Shown here piece after piece: positions 1 to 6,849 of a DNA stretch of 14,928 nt. This DNA comes from Sulfurovum sp. Lineage in GTDB: Bacteria; Campylobacterota; Campylobacteria; Campylobacterales; Sulfurovaceae. The stretch spans positions 1 through 14,928 of the forward strand of contig DAOVZV010000005.1 of assembly GCA_030634925.1 (NCBI GenBank), written 5' to 3'. Position 1 is the first letter of the stretch, and the number at the start of each line of letters is the position of its first letter. The position numbers were made by a program, and so were the translations under genes. Below the pieces are notes generated by a model, which was given only the letters and a program-made list of their open reading frames with translations, did no database searches and had not been told where the DNA came from.

Positions 1-297
1 ACACTCAAAAATATATTTTCAAAAGTATCCAAAGACAATACATTTGAACTAGGAGAGCTTTTTGTAATGGGTGATTATGATACAGTAAACCTACTCATCA
101 AAAATGGTGCAAATATAAATATCCAAGACAAAGAGGGATACACTCCAATAGACAAAGCCATAATAGCCAAAGATATTATCCTACTAAAAACACTAATCAA
201 AAATCACGCAAAAGTAGATAAAACCCAACAATCAAAAGTATGTAGTAGTAGCTGGATAGATGGATGTATTGCTTTGAGGATGAAAAAGGAGTTATAA
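1..297 (+). CDS. Ankyrin-repeat protein, C-terminal part (5' end outside window)
   Basis: The frame is open from base 1 to a TAA at 295-297, so the gene begins upstream of the window. An ATG at 67 is probably an internal methionine, because the reading frame continues unbroken before it. The residues after this methionine fit ankyrin repeats: a GDYDTVNLLIKNGANINIQD stretch followed by KEGYTPIDKAI and a second helix pair ending in LIKNHAKVD. The ankyrin consensus (G-x-TPLH-A, V-x-LL-x-x-GA-x-x-N) is recognisable, although TPLH has become TPID. Ankyrin repeats mediate protein-protein contacts, so no enzymatic role can be inferred. The last 25 or so residues lie outside the repeats and include two cysteines. 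The stop lies 1 nt before the next ATG, which implies co-transcription and translational coupling with the gene at 299. Confidence 0.8.
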   Translation, partial: TLKNIFSKVSKDNTFELGELFVMGDYDTVNLLIKNGANINIQDKEGYTPIDKAIIAKDIILLKTLIKNHAKVDKTQQSKVCSSSWIDGCIALRMKKEL

Positions 298-298
298 A

Positions 299-1042
299 AT
301 GAGTGAAGAAGTGGAACAAAGACTATTAAAACAAATAGCACAACTACAATCAGAGATGAGAGAGTTAAAAGGAATAAAAGAAGGTACTATACCTACTTAT
401 CAATTTAGTAAAATAACACATAATATATTAAAAAAACTTGTAAGTATCAAAAAAAGTTTGGATAATAGTGTTTTTGATGAGTGGTTTAGATTTGATATGA
501 AAATAGATAATGAAACTACATTAATGTTTGAAAATTTAATAGAAGATAATTATAAATTGATAGAATCATATAGTGAAGAGGATTTGAAAGTAAACTTCAT
601 TATTCCTATCTTGAATAAAGTACATTTCAAATCTTATGAAAATGAATTTAGAGATTATTATGAATTATCACTAAGATATGAAACAAAAGATTTTATATTT
701 AATGGTACAACAGATTTTGCCGTATCCAAAGGTTTAGTAGAGAGTGAAGAACCTTATTTTTTTATACAAGAGTTCAAGAAAGGACAACAAGAGGGTTATC
801 CTGAATCACAACTTTTAGCAGAGCTAATAAGTGCTGTAGAGATAAATAAATGGGAAGATATAAAAGGTGCATATATCATTGGTTCACTTTGGTTTTTTGT
901 AGTTTTACGAAAATTAGATAATAACAAGTATCAATATTTTGTATCTAAAAAATTTGATAGTATGAGAATAGATGATTTAGAAAGAATTTATCAAAATTTA
1001 TTATATATCAAACAAGAGATAATTAAGATAGTCAAAGATTAA
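299..1042 (+). CDS. Uncharacterised protein with PD-(D/E)XK nuclease-like signature
   Basis: I do not recognise a named family for this 247-residue soluble protein. A good Shine-Dalgarno (AAAGGAG, 285-291) sits 7 nt before the ATG, inside the end of the ankyrin gene. Residues 1-25 are predicted to form a short charged coiled coil. A helix with SEEDLK (92-97) precedes the core. D139 in GTTDFAV and the strand FFIQEFK, with E158 and K160, reproduce the D...ExK spacing of PD-(D/E)XK nucleases. A helix with Q171 follows, as in motif IV of many of these folds. No signal peptide or membrane segment is visible. The family contains restriction, repair and mobile-element nucleases, but also inactive members. 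The fold assignment is my inference from motif order. It is the last + strand gene before a convergent minus-strand operon. Confidence 0.6.
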   Translation: MSEEVEQRLLKQIAQLQSEMRELKGIKEGTIPTYQFSKITHNILKKLVSIKKSLDNSVFDEWFRFDMKIDNETTLMFENLIEDNYKLIESYSEEDLKVNFIIPILNKVHFKSYENEFRDYYELSLRYETKDFIFNGTTDFAVSKGLVESEEPYFFIQEFKKGQQEGYPESQLLAELISAVEINKWEDIKGAYIIGSLWFFVVLRKLDNNKYQYFVSKKFDSMRIDDLERIYQNLLYIKQEIIKIVKD

Positions 1043-1071
1043 AAGAAAAAAGGTGTGATAAAAATCACACC
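1041..1071 (-). terminator. Intrinsic terminator of the RND efflux operon
   Basis: A perfect 8-bp stem (GGTGTGAT at 1052-1059 pairing with ATCACACC at 1064-1071) closes an AAAA loop. On the minus strand it is followed by TTTTTTCTTTT (1051 to 1041), a classic U-tract. It starts 12 nt beyond the TAG stop of the last efflux gene (1084-1086). On the plus strand there is an A-tract before the stem but no U-tract after it, so it should work mainly for the minus-strand operon and only weakly for the converging gene at 299-1042. Confidence 0.9.
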
Positions 1072-1083
1072 CTACTCCTCAAA

Positions 1084-2805
1084 CTACTTAGTAATAGAGT
1101 GATTAGTATTCTCACACTCATTTATCATATCAAAATCCATAGCTTTTGAATTGTCCATTAGTATCGGGATAAATAGTAATGATACAAATACTGCTGCTAC
1201 TGTACCTGATATTAGTGCTACTCCTAGACCACCAAATACTGGGTCTCCTGCTAATAGTGCTGAACCTCGTATAATAGCAACTGCTGTCAATGCAATAGGC
1301 TTTGCCCTTGTTGCTGTAGCTATTGCTATTGCTCGTTTTTTCTCTATACCATTACACTCCATTAGAGATTTAGCGAAATCTATTAGTAGTAGTGAGTTTC
1401 TAGAGCTTATTCCTATTAGTGCGATAAATCCTATCAAGGATGTGGCTGTTAGGAAGAATGTCTCACTTGTAAACCAGTTGGCAACCCAGTGACCGACTAT
1501 AACACAGATAATAGACAAAAATGAACCTAATAACACTATTCCACTGATTGCAAAACTCTTGTAGTATATTACTAAAAGTAAGAATATAAGTATCAATGCT
1601 GATATAAATGCAGCACCTAGGTCTCTAAATGTATCTAGTGTTACTTTCATCTCTCCATCCCAACGGATTAGGAACTCATCTCCACTCTTTTTGTCTTTGA
1701 TAGTAAAATCAAACATATATGTAGAAAAACCTGCTTTTGTGATATTATAATCATCTGCAAATTTCTCTAGCATTACGCTTCTAGCTTCTAGTAGAGGATA
1801 TACTTGTGATACCATATCTGTCTCTGCTACGATGTTTGTCATTCTTGATAAATTTTTGTGCATAATCATAGGATTTGATTTGGTTTTACGGATATGAACT
1901 ACTTCACTAAGTGGTACCATCATACCTCGCATATTCATTAGATTCAAAGATGATAATTTACTTAGTAATCCCTCTTTGCTTGATGTATCTAGTCTCTTGC
2001 TATCTTTGTCCAAAATTAGAAATATAGATATTTGGTCTGGTGAATTTTTAGAGTTTTTATGAGCTATTACCATACCCTCAAATGCTAGATATAATATATT
2101 GTTTACTTGTTCTACACTAAGTCCACTTCTAGCTATTTTGTCTTTGTCTGGGATTAGTTCAAACTTGTCATAGATATTATCAGCCATAACATCTATATCG
2201 ACTAGACCCTCTGTATTTGTCAGTATCTCTGCTACTTTCATAGATACTTCCCTAGCTTGTGGTAGATTGTCTCCATGAACTTCTACAACTATAGAAGCTA
2301 GTGTAGGAGGACCTGACGGCTGTTCTATAAATTTGATATTTGTACCCTCTGTTATTTTGGTACATTTATCTTTGATAAGAGGTCTTAGGCGTTGAACCAT
2401 TAGAAATGATGGTTCTACTCTATTGTGCTTATCTGTGAGATTGACTGAAATTTCTGATACATTTTCAGTCATTTTCATACTAGCACCCTTGACAAGTCCT
2501 GCATAATCTAGTGGGATACCTTGACCTAAAAATAGCTCGACATTCATCACCTCTTGCTCTTTTTGCAAAAAGCCAATCACACAACTACTTACAGCCTTGG
2601 TCTGTTCTATGGATGAGCCTGTGGGGGTATCAACATATATCGAAAATGTATTATCACTCTTCCCTGGAAGCATCTTGGCTAGTACAAGCTTGGTAGGGAA
2701 CATCAAAAGAGAGAGTACAAACGCCAAACCAGTCAATGCTACAACTAATCTCTTTTTTGCTTTACTATCGAGAATAGCATGGATAAAATTCTCAAGTTTT
2801 TTCAT
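1084..2805 (-). CDS. RND efflux pump, C-terminal half (TM7-12)
   Basis: This 573-residue protein matches the second half of an AcrB-type RND transporter. A cytoplasmic N-terminal helix is followed by TM7 (about 20-37), the periplasmic porter and docking domain (about 45-390), and TM8-TM12 (about 396-548). The WDGEMKVTLDTFRD segment (382-395) and the RNSLLLIDFAK motif in TM10 (469-479) are typical of an AcrB-related pump subfamily. So is RAKPIALT, followed by a GDPVFGGL segment (500-527). R469 sits where AcrB has the proton-relay Lys940. TM11 carries a further arginine (R513). The start ATG overlaps the stop of the N-terminal half by one base (TAATG), so translation is probably coupled. RND pumps are normally a single chain of about 1030-1100 residues. 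Here the two halves total 1123. Substrate is unknown, but the family suggests drugs or amphiphiles rather than metal ions. Confidence 0.85.
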   Translation of the reverse strand: MKKLENFIHAILDSKAKKRLVVALTGLAFVLSLLMFPTKLVLAKMLPGKSDNTFSIYVDTPTGSSIEQTKAVSSCVIGFLQKEQEVMNVELFLGQGIPLDYAGLVKGASMKMTENVSEISVNLTDKHNRVEPSFLMVQRLRPLIKDKCTKITEGTNIKFIEQPSGPPTLASIVVEVHGDNLPQAREVSMKVAEILTNTEGLVDIDVMADNIYDKFELIPDKDKIARSGLSVEQVNNILYLAFEGMVIAHKNSKNSPDQISIFLILDKDSKRLDTSSKEGLLSKLSSLNLMNMRGMMVPLSEVVHIRKTKSNPMIMHKNLSRMTNIVAETDMVSQVYPLLEARSVMLEKFADDYNITKAGFSTYMFDFTIKDKKSGDEFLIRWDGEMKVTLDTFRDLGAAFISALILIFLLLVIYYKSFAISGIVLLGSFLSIICVIVGHWVANWFTSETFFLTATSLIGFIALIGISSRNSLLLIDFAKSLMECNGIEKKRAIAIATATRAKPIALTAVAIIRGSALLAGDPVFGGLGVALISGTVAAVFVSLLFIPILMDNSKAMDFDMINECENTNHSITK

Positions 2806-4457
2806 TATTTAGCCCCTTGTGTTTTCTGCTCATCACTCTCTTCTTCGTGGTGATGCTTGTGTTCTACTTTTTTGAGTAGTCTTAGACTTAGATATGGTGT
2901 AAATATATATGCCACAAATAGCGATACAATAAGTGCTACTGGGACATTATACGGTATAGGCTTCATAAATGACCCCATCATACCACCGACAAATGCCATA
3001 GGAACCATCGTCAATATAATAGCTAGAGTTGCGATATTTGTAGGTGCTCCAATCTCATCAGTAGCCTCTACCAATAACTCACCCATCTCTTTGTCTGCAC
3101 TCTCATGACTATGCAGATGTCTATGTATATTTTCAATAACAATAATCGCAGCATCGACCAGAAGACCCAAGGACAATAACAATGCAAATAGCGTAATCCT
3201 ATTCATAGTCTGCCCAGTCATCCACGCAGTAAATAGCGTCACAGCCAAAATAGCAGGAACAGTAAATGTAACGATAAGAGACTCTCTCCAACCCAAAGCA
3301 AATACCAACATCAATGCAATAATAATAATAGTAATAATAAGGTGATGCATCAGCTCATTTACGGCTTCATTGGCTCTTAATCCGTAGTTTCTGGTGACGA
3401 TATAACCTATACCTAACTCTTGAAATTTACCCTCAAACCCTTTGAGTACATCTGTAATATCTTCTGATACAAATACAGCATTTGTACCTGCTAGTTTTGC
3501 TACAGTCATTGTAATCTGTTCTCTCTCTTGACTCATTAGTGACTCTTTTGTCACCTCTTTGTCTCCACTCTCTTCTCTTAGGAATATCTTTGCCGTTTTG
3601 AAGTTTTGAATATCTACACTTCTCTTGACTGTAGATACATCTCGCAGATATATAGGAGAACCCATATATTGTGCTACTATCACACCACCAACATCTTCCA
3701 CACTCTCAATAGCATTCTTGACACCAAATATCACAAGCTTGTTATCTACAGTCCTACCCTTGACATCTGGTACATCCACAGCAACTGATTGAACAGCTTT
3801 CATAATCTGACCCAAAGATAGATGATATGCAGATAGCTTACCCATATCTACTTCTATATTGAACTGTGATTTTCTAGCACCTTTGAGTGTAGTTTTGGCT
3901 ACATTATCAATAGCATTTACTTTTTGTTGTACAGTTCTTACCATCTCAAATAGCTTGATACTATCTATATCACTATCTTTTTTGGGATAAAACGCCACAG
4001 TTACAATAGGAATATCTATATCTATATCAAAAGGCTTGATAAGTGGTTGCATCACACCTTTTGGCATAGAGTCCATATTTTGCATTACTTTATCATATAG
4101 TTTGAGGTTTGAATCCTCTCTATTTTCACCGATATAATACATAACATTGACCATACCAACATTATCCATAGCCATACCATATACATGTTCAATACCTCGA
4201 ACCTCTCGTAGTTTACGCTCAAGTGGCTTGACTATGATATTCTCTATCTCTTCAGGTGTTGCCCCTGGCATAATAGCAATTACAGCTCCACCAGATATGG
4301 CAATTTGAGGGTCTTCTTCTCTTGGCATTGTGTTGAGGGCTAGATAACCCACAAGAAGCAATATCGCTCCCAATACTATAGTCAAGGGATTACGCAAAAA
4401 CCCTTTTGCAAGACTTCCTGCTATGTTTATAACTTGATACTCTTTTTTCTTTTCCAT
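2805..4457 (-). CDS. RND efflux pump, N-terminal half (TM1-6)
   Basis: This 550-residue protein is the first half of an RND inner-membrane exporter, which would drive substrate out using the proton gradient. TM1 lies at about 24-41, after a short cytoplasmic N-terminus. The periplasmic porter domain follows (about 42-368) with the family motifs MPGATPEEIE (63-72), VKPLERKLREV (76-86) and QPLIKP (137-142). TM2-TM6 lie at about 371-525. TM4 reads GLLVDAAIIVIENI (431-444). D435 matches AcrB Asp407, while the Asp408 position is A436. After TM6 the chain ends in a cytoplasmic tail rich in His and acidic residues (H533, H535-537, E538-540, D542), then GAK and a TAA stop. The adaptor gene ends 6 nt upstream of this ATG, and only a weak AGGT-type ribosome site is present. 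It must pair with the downstream half to make a working 12-helix protomer. Confidence 0.87.
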   Translation of the reverse strand: MEKKKEYQVINIAGSLAKGFLRNPLTIVLGAILLLVGYLALNTMPREEDPQIAISGGAVIAIMPGATPEEIENIIVKPLERKLREVRGIEHVYGMAMDNVGMVNVMYYIGENREDSNLKLYDKVMQNMDSMPKGVMQPLIKPFDIDIDIPIVTVAFYPKKDSDIDSIKLFEMVRTVQQKVNAIDNVAKTTLKGARKSQFNIEVDMGKLSAYHLSLGQIMKAVQSVAVDVPDVKGRTVDNKLVIFGVKNAIESVEDVGGVIVAQYMGSPIYLRDVSTVKRSVDIQNFKTAKIFLREESGDKEVTKESLMSQEREQITMTVAKLAGTNAVFVSEDITDVLKGFEGKFQELGIGYIVTRNYGLRANEAVNELMHHLIITIIIIALMLVFALGWRESLIVTFTVPAILAVTLFTAWMTGQTMNRITLFALLLSLGLLVDAAIIVIENIHRHLHSHESADKEMGELLVEATDEIGAPTNIATLAIILTMVPMAFVGGMMGSFMKPIPYNVPVALIVSLFVAYIFTPYLSLRLLKKVEHKHHHEEESDEQKTQGAK

Positions 4458-4463
4458 CGCTAC

Positions 4464-5264
4464 CTACTTAATTGTGATTTTTGCATACATACCAGGATAG
4501 ACCGATACACCTTTACGGTCAAATGATATTTTAATCTTGAACTTATGTGTCATTGGATTAGAACTAGGGATGATTGATACTATCTCACCATTACTCTTCA
4601 ATCCAATAGATGGTACTTCTATATCTACTTTTTTGTGTAGATGAATATACTTTAGCTGAGTCTCTGATATTTCTGAGATTATCTTCAATCTACTCAAATC
4701 CGTAAGTATAACTGCTGGCATACCAGGCATAGCCATCTCACCCTCATTAATCCTCTTGGCGACTATTACACCATCATTTGGTGCTAGGATTTTGAGATAG
4801 TTGTATTGGTTCAATACTTCATCTTTTTTGGCTAGTGCTTGTTTGACTTGTTCTTCAGACATAGTCACCATCTCTTTGAGGTTTTTAGATGCTAGTTGTA
4901 TCATCTCAAACTCATACTTAGATACCATATTTTTCTGATATAGTCTCTTGTGTCTAGCTAGGTTTACTAGTACATTGTTATATTGATTTTTGTTCATTTG
5001 AAGAGCGATACGAGCTTGTGAGATTGCCAAATCTACTTGTCTCTCTGCTGATTCTATCTCTTTTGAATCTATCTCATATATAAGCTGACCTTTCTCTACA
5101 ATATCCCCCTCCGATACTGCCATATTTTTGATATAACCCATATATCTACTCGTTAGCATCTTCTGATTATCAGAAATTACAGAACCACTTAGCTTCACCT
5201 CTACTGCATTGATTGAAGTTACCATCAACGATAACATCACCCATTTAATCATACTTCTTTTCAT
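4464..5264 (-). CDS. RND periplasmic adaptor subunit (membrane fusion protein)
   Basis: This 266-residue HlyD/AcrA-family adaptor links the inner-membrane pump to the outer-membrane channel. An N-terminal signal sequence ends near residues 18-20 (SINA). No lipobox is seen, so it is probably periplasmic or anchored by an uncleaved helix. Half of the lipoyl domain lies at about 38-68 (YIKNMAVSEGDIVEKGQLI). An alpha-helical hairpin spans about 70-150, the second lipoyl half about 155-178 (ILAPNDGVIVAKRINEGE), and a beta-barrel about 185-266, ending VYPGMYAKITIK. It stops where the barrel ends, so the membrane-proximal domain of AcrA-like adaptors (usually 350-400 residues) is absent. The start is well supported: a perfect AAGGAGG (5277-5271 on the minus strand) lies 6 nt before ATG, and the ATG overlaps the upstream TGA as ATGA. 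Confidence 0.88.
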   Translation of the reverse strand: MKRSMIKWVMLSLMVTSINAVEVKLSGSVISDNQKMLTSRYMGYIKNMAVSEGDIVEKGQLIYEIDSKEIESAERQVDLAISQARIALQMNKNQYNNVLVNLARHKRLYQKNMVSKYEFEMIQLASKNLKEMVTMSEEQVKQALAKKDEVLNQYNYLKILAPNDGVIVAKRINEGEMAMPGMPAVILTDLSRLKIISEISETQLKYIHLHKKVDIEVPSIGLKSNGEIVSIIPSSNPMTHKFKIKISFDRKGVSVYPGMYAKITIK

Positions 5265-6631
5265 ATATTTCCTCCTTTATTTAAGATACTATTTAGTTCA
5301 AATATCTTTGTATTTCTCTCATTCTTGACACTCAATAACCTTAGCAATATCTCCAACTCTTTGGACTGTTTGATAAGTACATCAGAGATAGAAACTATCC
5401 CCTCTTTGTATCTTGACTGATAATTCTCATACACTTTCCTAGCAAAATACAACTGCTTTTTGTAGCTTTTGATATCTGCATTTTTGCCCAAAATCTCTGT
5501 CTTTAGTTTATTGACTTTTAGATTAATTCCAGACTTAGCAAGTAGTATTTGGTCTTTCATTTTGAGATGATTTACCTTTGCTTTTTCGAGATTAGCTTTG
5601 TCTATACCACCATTAAATATATTCCACTTCAACTGCAACCCGATAGTATATGAATCTTTTTGAGTAAACTCATTCCATAATACATCATCAGCACTACTAT
5701 ACTCCATAAATCCACCCAAAGTAGGCAAGAAGTTTGCTTTTTCTACATTGACTGCCATTTGAGTAATCTGTAAACCCAAAAGAGCCTTTTGAATATCTAT
5801 ATTATCTCTATTGACATCCATACTATCTATAAAAGGCATAGGTACCATATCACTTACTTTCTTGATAGATGTAACCTTTTTATTGAGTAAAAATGACAAA
5901 AACTGATATGCTAGTTTCTTGTTTAGCTTGGCTTGATTATACATACTTCTAGCTTCTGCTTTACGAGCCTGAACCTCTAGCAAATCTATATCCTGAGCAT
6001 AACCCTCTTTATTCATACTTCTAACTATATCTTCTAGGTGATTTACATTTTTGATAATTTTGGATAATTTATATATATAACTCTGCACCAAAGATATATC
6101 ATAAAATGCCTTTTGAGTCTGAAATATTTTTTGATTTATAATCTTCTTAGTATCCCATTTACTCATACGAAATAGAGCGTCCGTAATCCGTCCATACTCA
6201 CTCAATTTACCACCAGTATATAGTGGTAACATATATGATACTTTGGTTTGATAATAATTTCTAGCATCAGGGAAATTGAGATTATTTGGTTGTGTTGATA
6301 AAAGAGTTGAAGCATTAGCTGGTAATCCACCCATCTGTGCTAGAAATTCATCAAATCCAAAATCATTAAAAGTAGCCTCTCGACTTTGTAATTTAAACCC
6401 AAATACATTACCAGCATCATTTGAACGCATAGCAGTAATAGACAAATCTAATTTACCGTAATTGTGACCTTTAGCAACAATAGCATCATAAGCTTTCATC
6501 TGTTCATTAAAGCGAGATACTTTTAGTTCCAAATTATCATGCTTCAATATACTAATAGCATCTTTTAAGTTTAGGTTCGTCAGACCAGCAAATAGTGGCA
6601 ATGCCAAAAACAAAATCATATACTTTTTCAT
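5261..6631 (-). CDS. TolC-family outer-membrane efflux channel
   Basis: This 456-residue outer membrane factor is the first gene of the tripartite efflux operon. The signal peptide is MKKYMILFLALPLFA (1-15). The mature protein begins NLNLKDAISILKHDN, the usual opening helix of OEP repeats. Long amphipathic helices (about 160-240 and 370-455) and beta-strand insertions such as YYQTKVSYMLPLYTGGKL and YTIGLQLKWNIFNGG mark the two OEP repeats, which trimerise into a channel and tunnel. No lipobox follows the signal peptide. A Shine-Dalgarno (AGAGGAGAG, 6646-6638) precedes the ATG at a good distance. The gene overlaps the adaptor by 4 nt (ATGA). Its partners in the same operon make an export role with the RND pump very likely. 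The substrate cannot be read from the sequence. Confidence 0.9.
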   Translation of the reverse strand: MKKYMILFLALPLFAGLTNLNLKDAISILKHDNLELKVSRFNEQMKAYDAIVAKGHNYGKLDLSITAMRSNDAGNVFGFKLQSREATFNDFGFDEFLAQMGGLPANASTLLSTQPNNLNFPDARNYYQTKVSYMLPLYTGGKLSEYGRITDALFRMSKWDTKKIINQKIFQTQKAFYDISLVQSYIYKLSKIIKNVNHLEDIVRSMNKEGYAQDIDLLEVQARKAEARSMYNQAKLNKKLAYQFLSFLLNKKVTSIKKVSDMVPMPFIDSMDVNRDNIDIQKALLGLQITQMAVNVEKANFLPTLGGFMEYSSADDVLWNEFTQKDSYTIGLQLKWNIFNGGIDKANLEKAKVNHLKMKDQILLAKSGINLKVNKLKTEILGKNADIKSYKKQLYFARKVYENYQSRYKEGIVSISDVLIKQSKELEILLRLLSVKNERNTKIFELNSILNKGGNI

Positions 6632-6663
6632 AAACTACTCTCCTCTATCTTAATCAAGATAAT

Positions 6664-6669
6664 ATTATA
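6664..6669 (-). promoter_or_regulatory. -10 box of the efflux operon
   Basis: On the minus strand the bases read TATAAT, about 32 nt before the start codon of the channel gene, giving a leader of roughly 25 nt. No clear -35 hexamer lies 16-18 nt upstream, which is common in Campylobacterota. The box overlaps the left edge of the palindrome at 6666-6695, so a bound repressor would block it. This is pattern-based and has no transcript support. Confidence 0.55.
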
Positions 6670-6695
6670 CTAAAAAGTTATACTATTTTAGTATA
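6666..6695. promoter_or_regulatory. Palindromic operator-like site in front of the efflux operon
   Basis: Perfect 10-bp arms TATACTAAAA (6666-6675) and TTTTAGTATA (6686-6695) flank a 10-nt spacer. The spacer carries another direct copy of the half-site TATACTA (6679-6685). The site covers the -10 to -35 interval of the presumed efflux promoter. Its size and symmetry suit a dimeric repressor such as a TetR-, MarR- or PadR-type protein, which commonly control RND operons. No such regulator is encoded in this window. The AT-rich background makes chance palindromes more likely than usual, but 10 of 10 matched pairs is still notable. Confidence 0.5.
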
Positions 6696-6816
6696 AATAT
6701 TTAATTTTTTGTGTGATTATAGCTAATATAATATTTAATAATGGTTAATAGTAGTTTTGATTATAATAATGGAAAGAGTTTAAAGTTTTGAAAAGTGATA
6801 ATATAATTTTAGTAAC

Positions 6817-6839
6817 TTTAGTGGGAAATTCCCACTAAA
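6817..6839 (-). terminator. Inverted repeat just after serA, likely terminator
   Basis: Nine paired bases, TTTAGTGGG (6817-6825) and CCCACTAAA (6831-6839), enclose a 5-nt AAATT centre. They begin 11 nt past the serA stop codon. The stem has a GC-rich core with AT ends. The minus-strand sequence that follows is A/T-rich but lacks a pure U-tract, so termination may be incomplete or factor-dependent. The rest of the 218-nt gap (6632-6849) holds the efflux promoter and operator and otherwise AT-rich sequence in which I see no gene. Confidence 0.5.
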
Positions 6840-6849
6840 TTATAATAGA

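Noticed and set aside
67..297. Ankyrin gene starting at the ATG at 67
   Set aside because: The frame is open to base 1 and no ribosome site suits an internal start, so a 5'-truncated longer protein is more likely.
1151..1492. Open frame on the plus strand opposite the C-terminal pump half
   Set aside because: It is a shadow of the clearly coding minus-strand gene. The predicted protein is low-complexity, has no family signature and no ribosome site.
1084..4457. Calling the pump a pseudogene because it is in two pieces
   Set aside because: Both halves are full length for their part, have no other stops or frameshifts, and retain start codons and tight spacing. I left them as two CDSs and raised the frameshift option as a finding.
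1084..5264. Heavy-metal (CzcA/CusA) RND exporter
   Set aside because: The TM4 and TM10 motifs and the WDGE segment fit an AcrB-related drug/amphiphile subfamily. The His-rich tail is at the split junction, not in a known metal path.
6742..6795. Tiny open frame of about 16 codons in the gap between serA and the efflux operon
   Set aside because: It has no ribosome site or similarity to anything I recognise, and AT-rich gaps often contain such frames.
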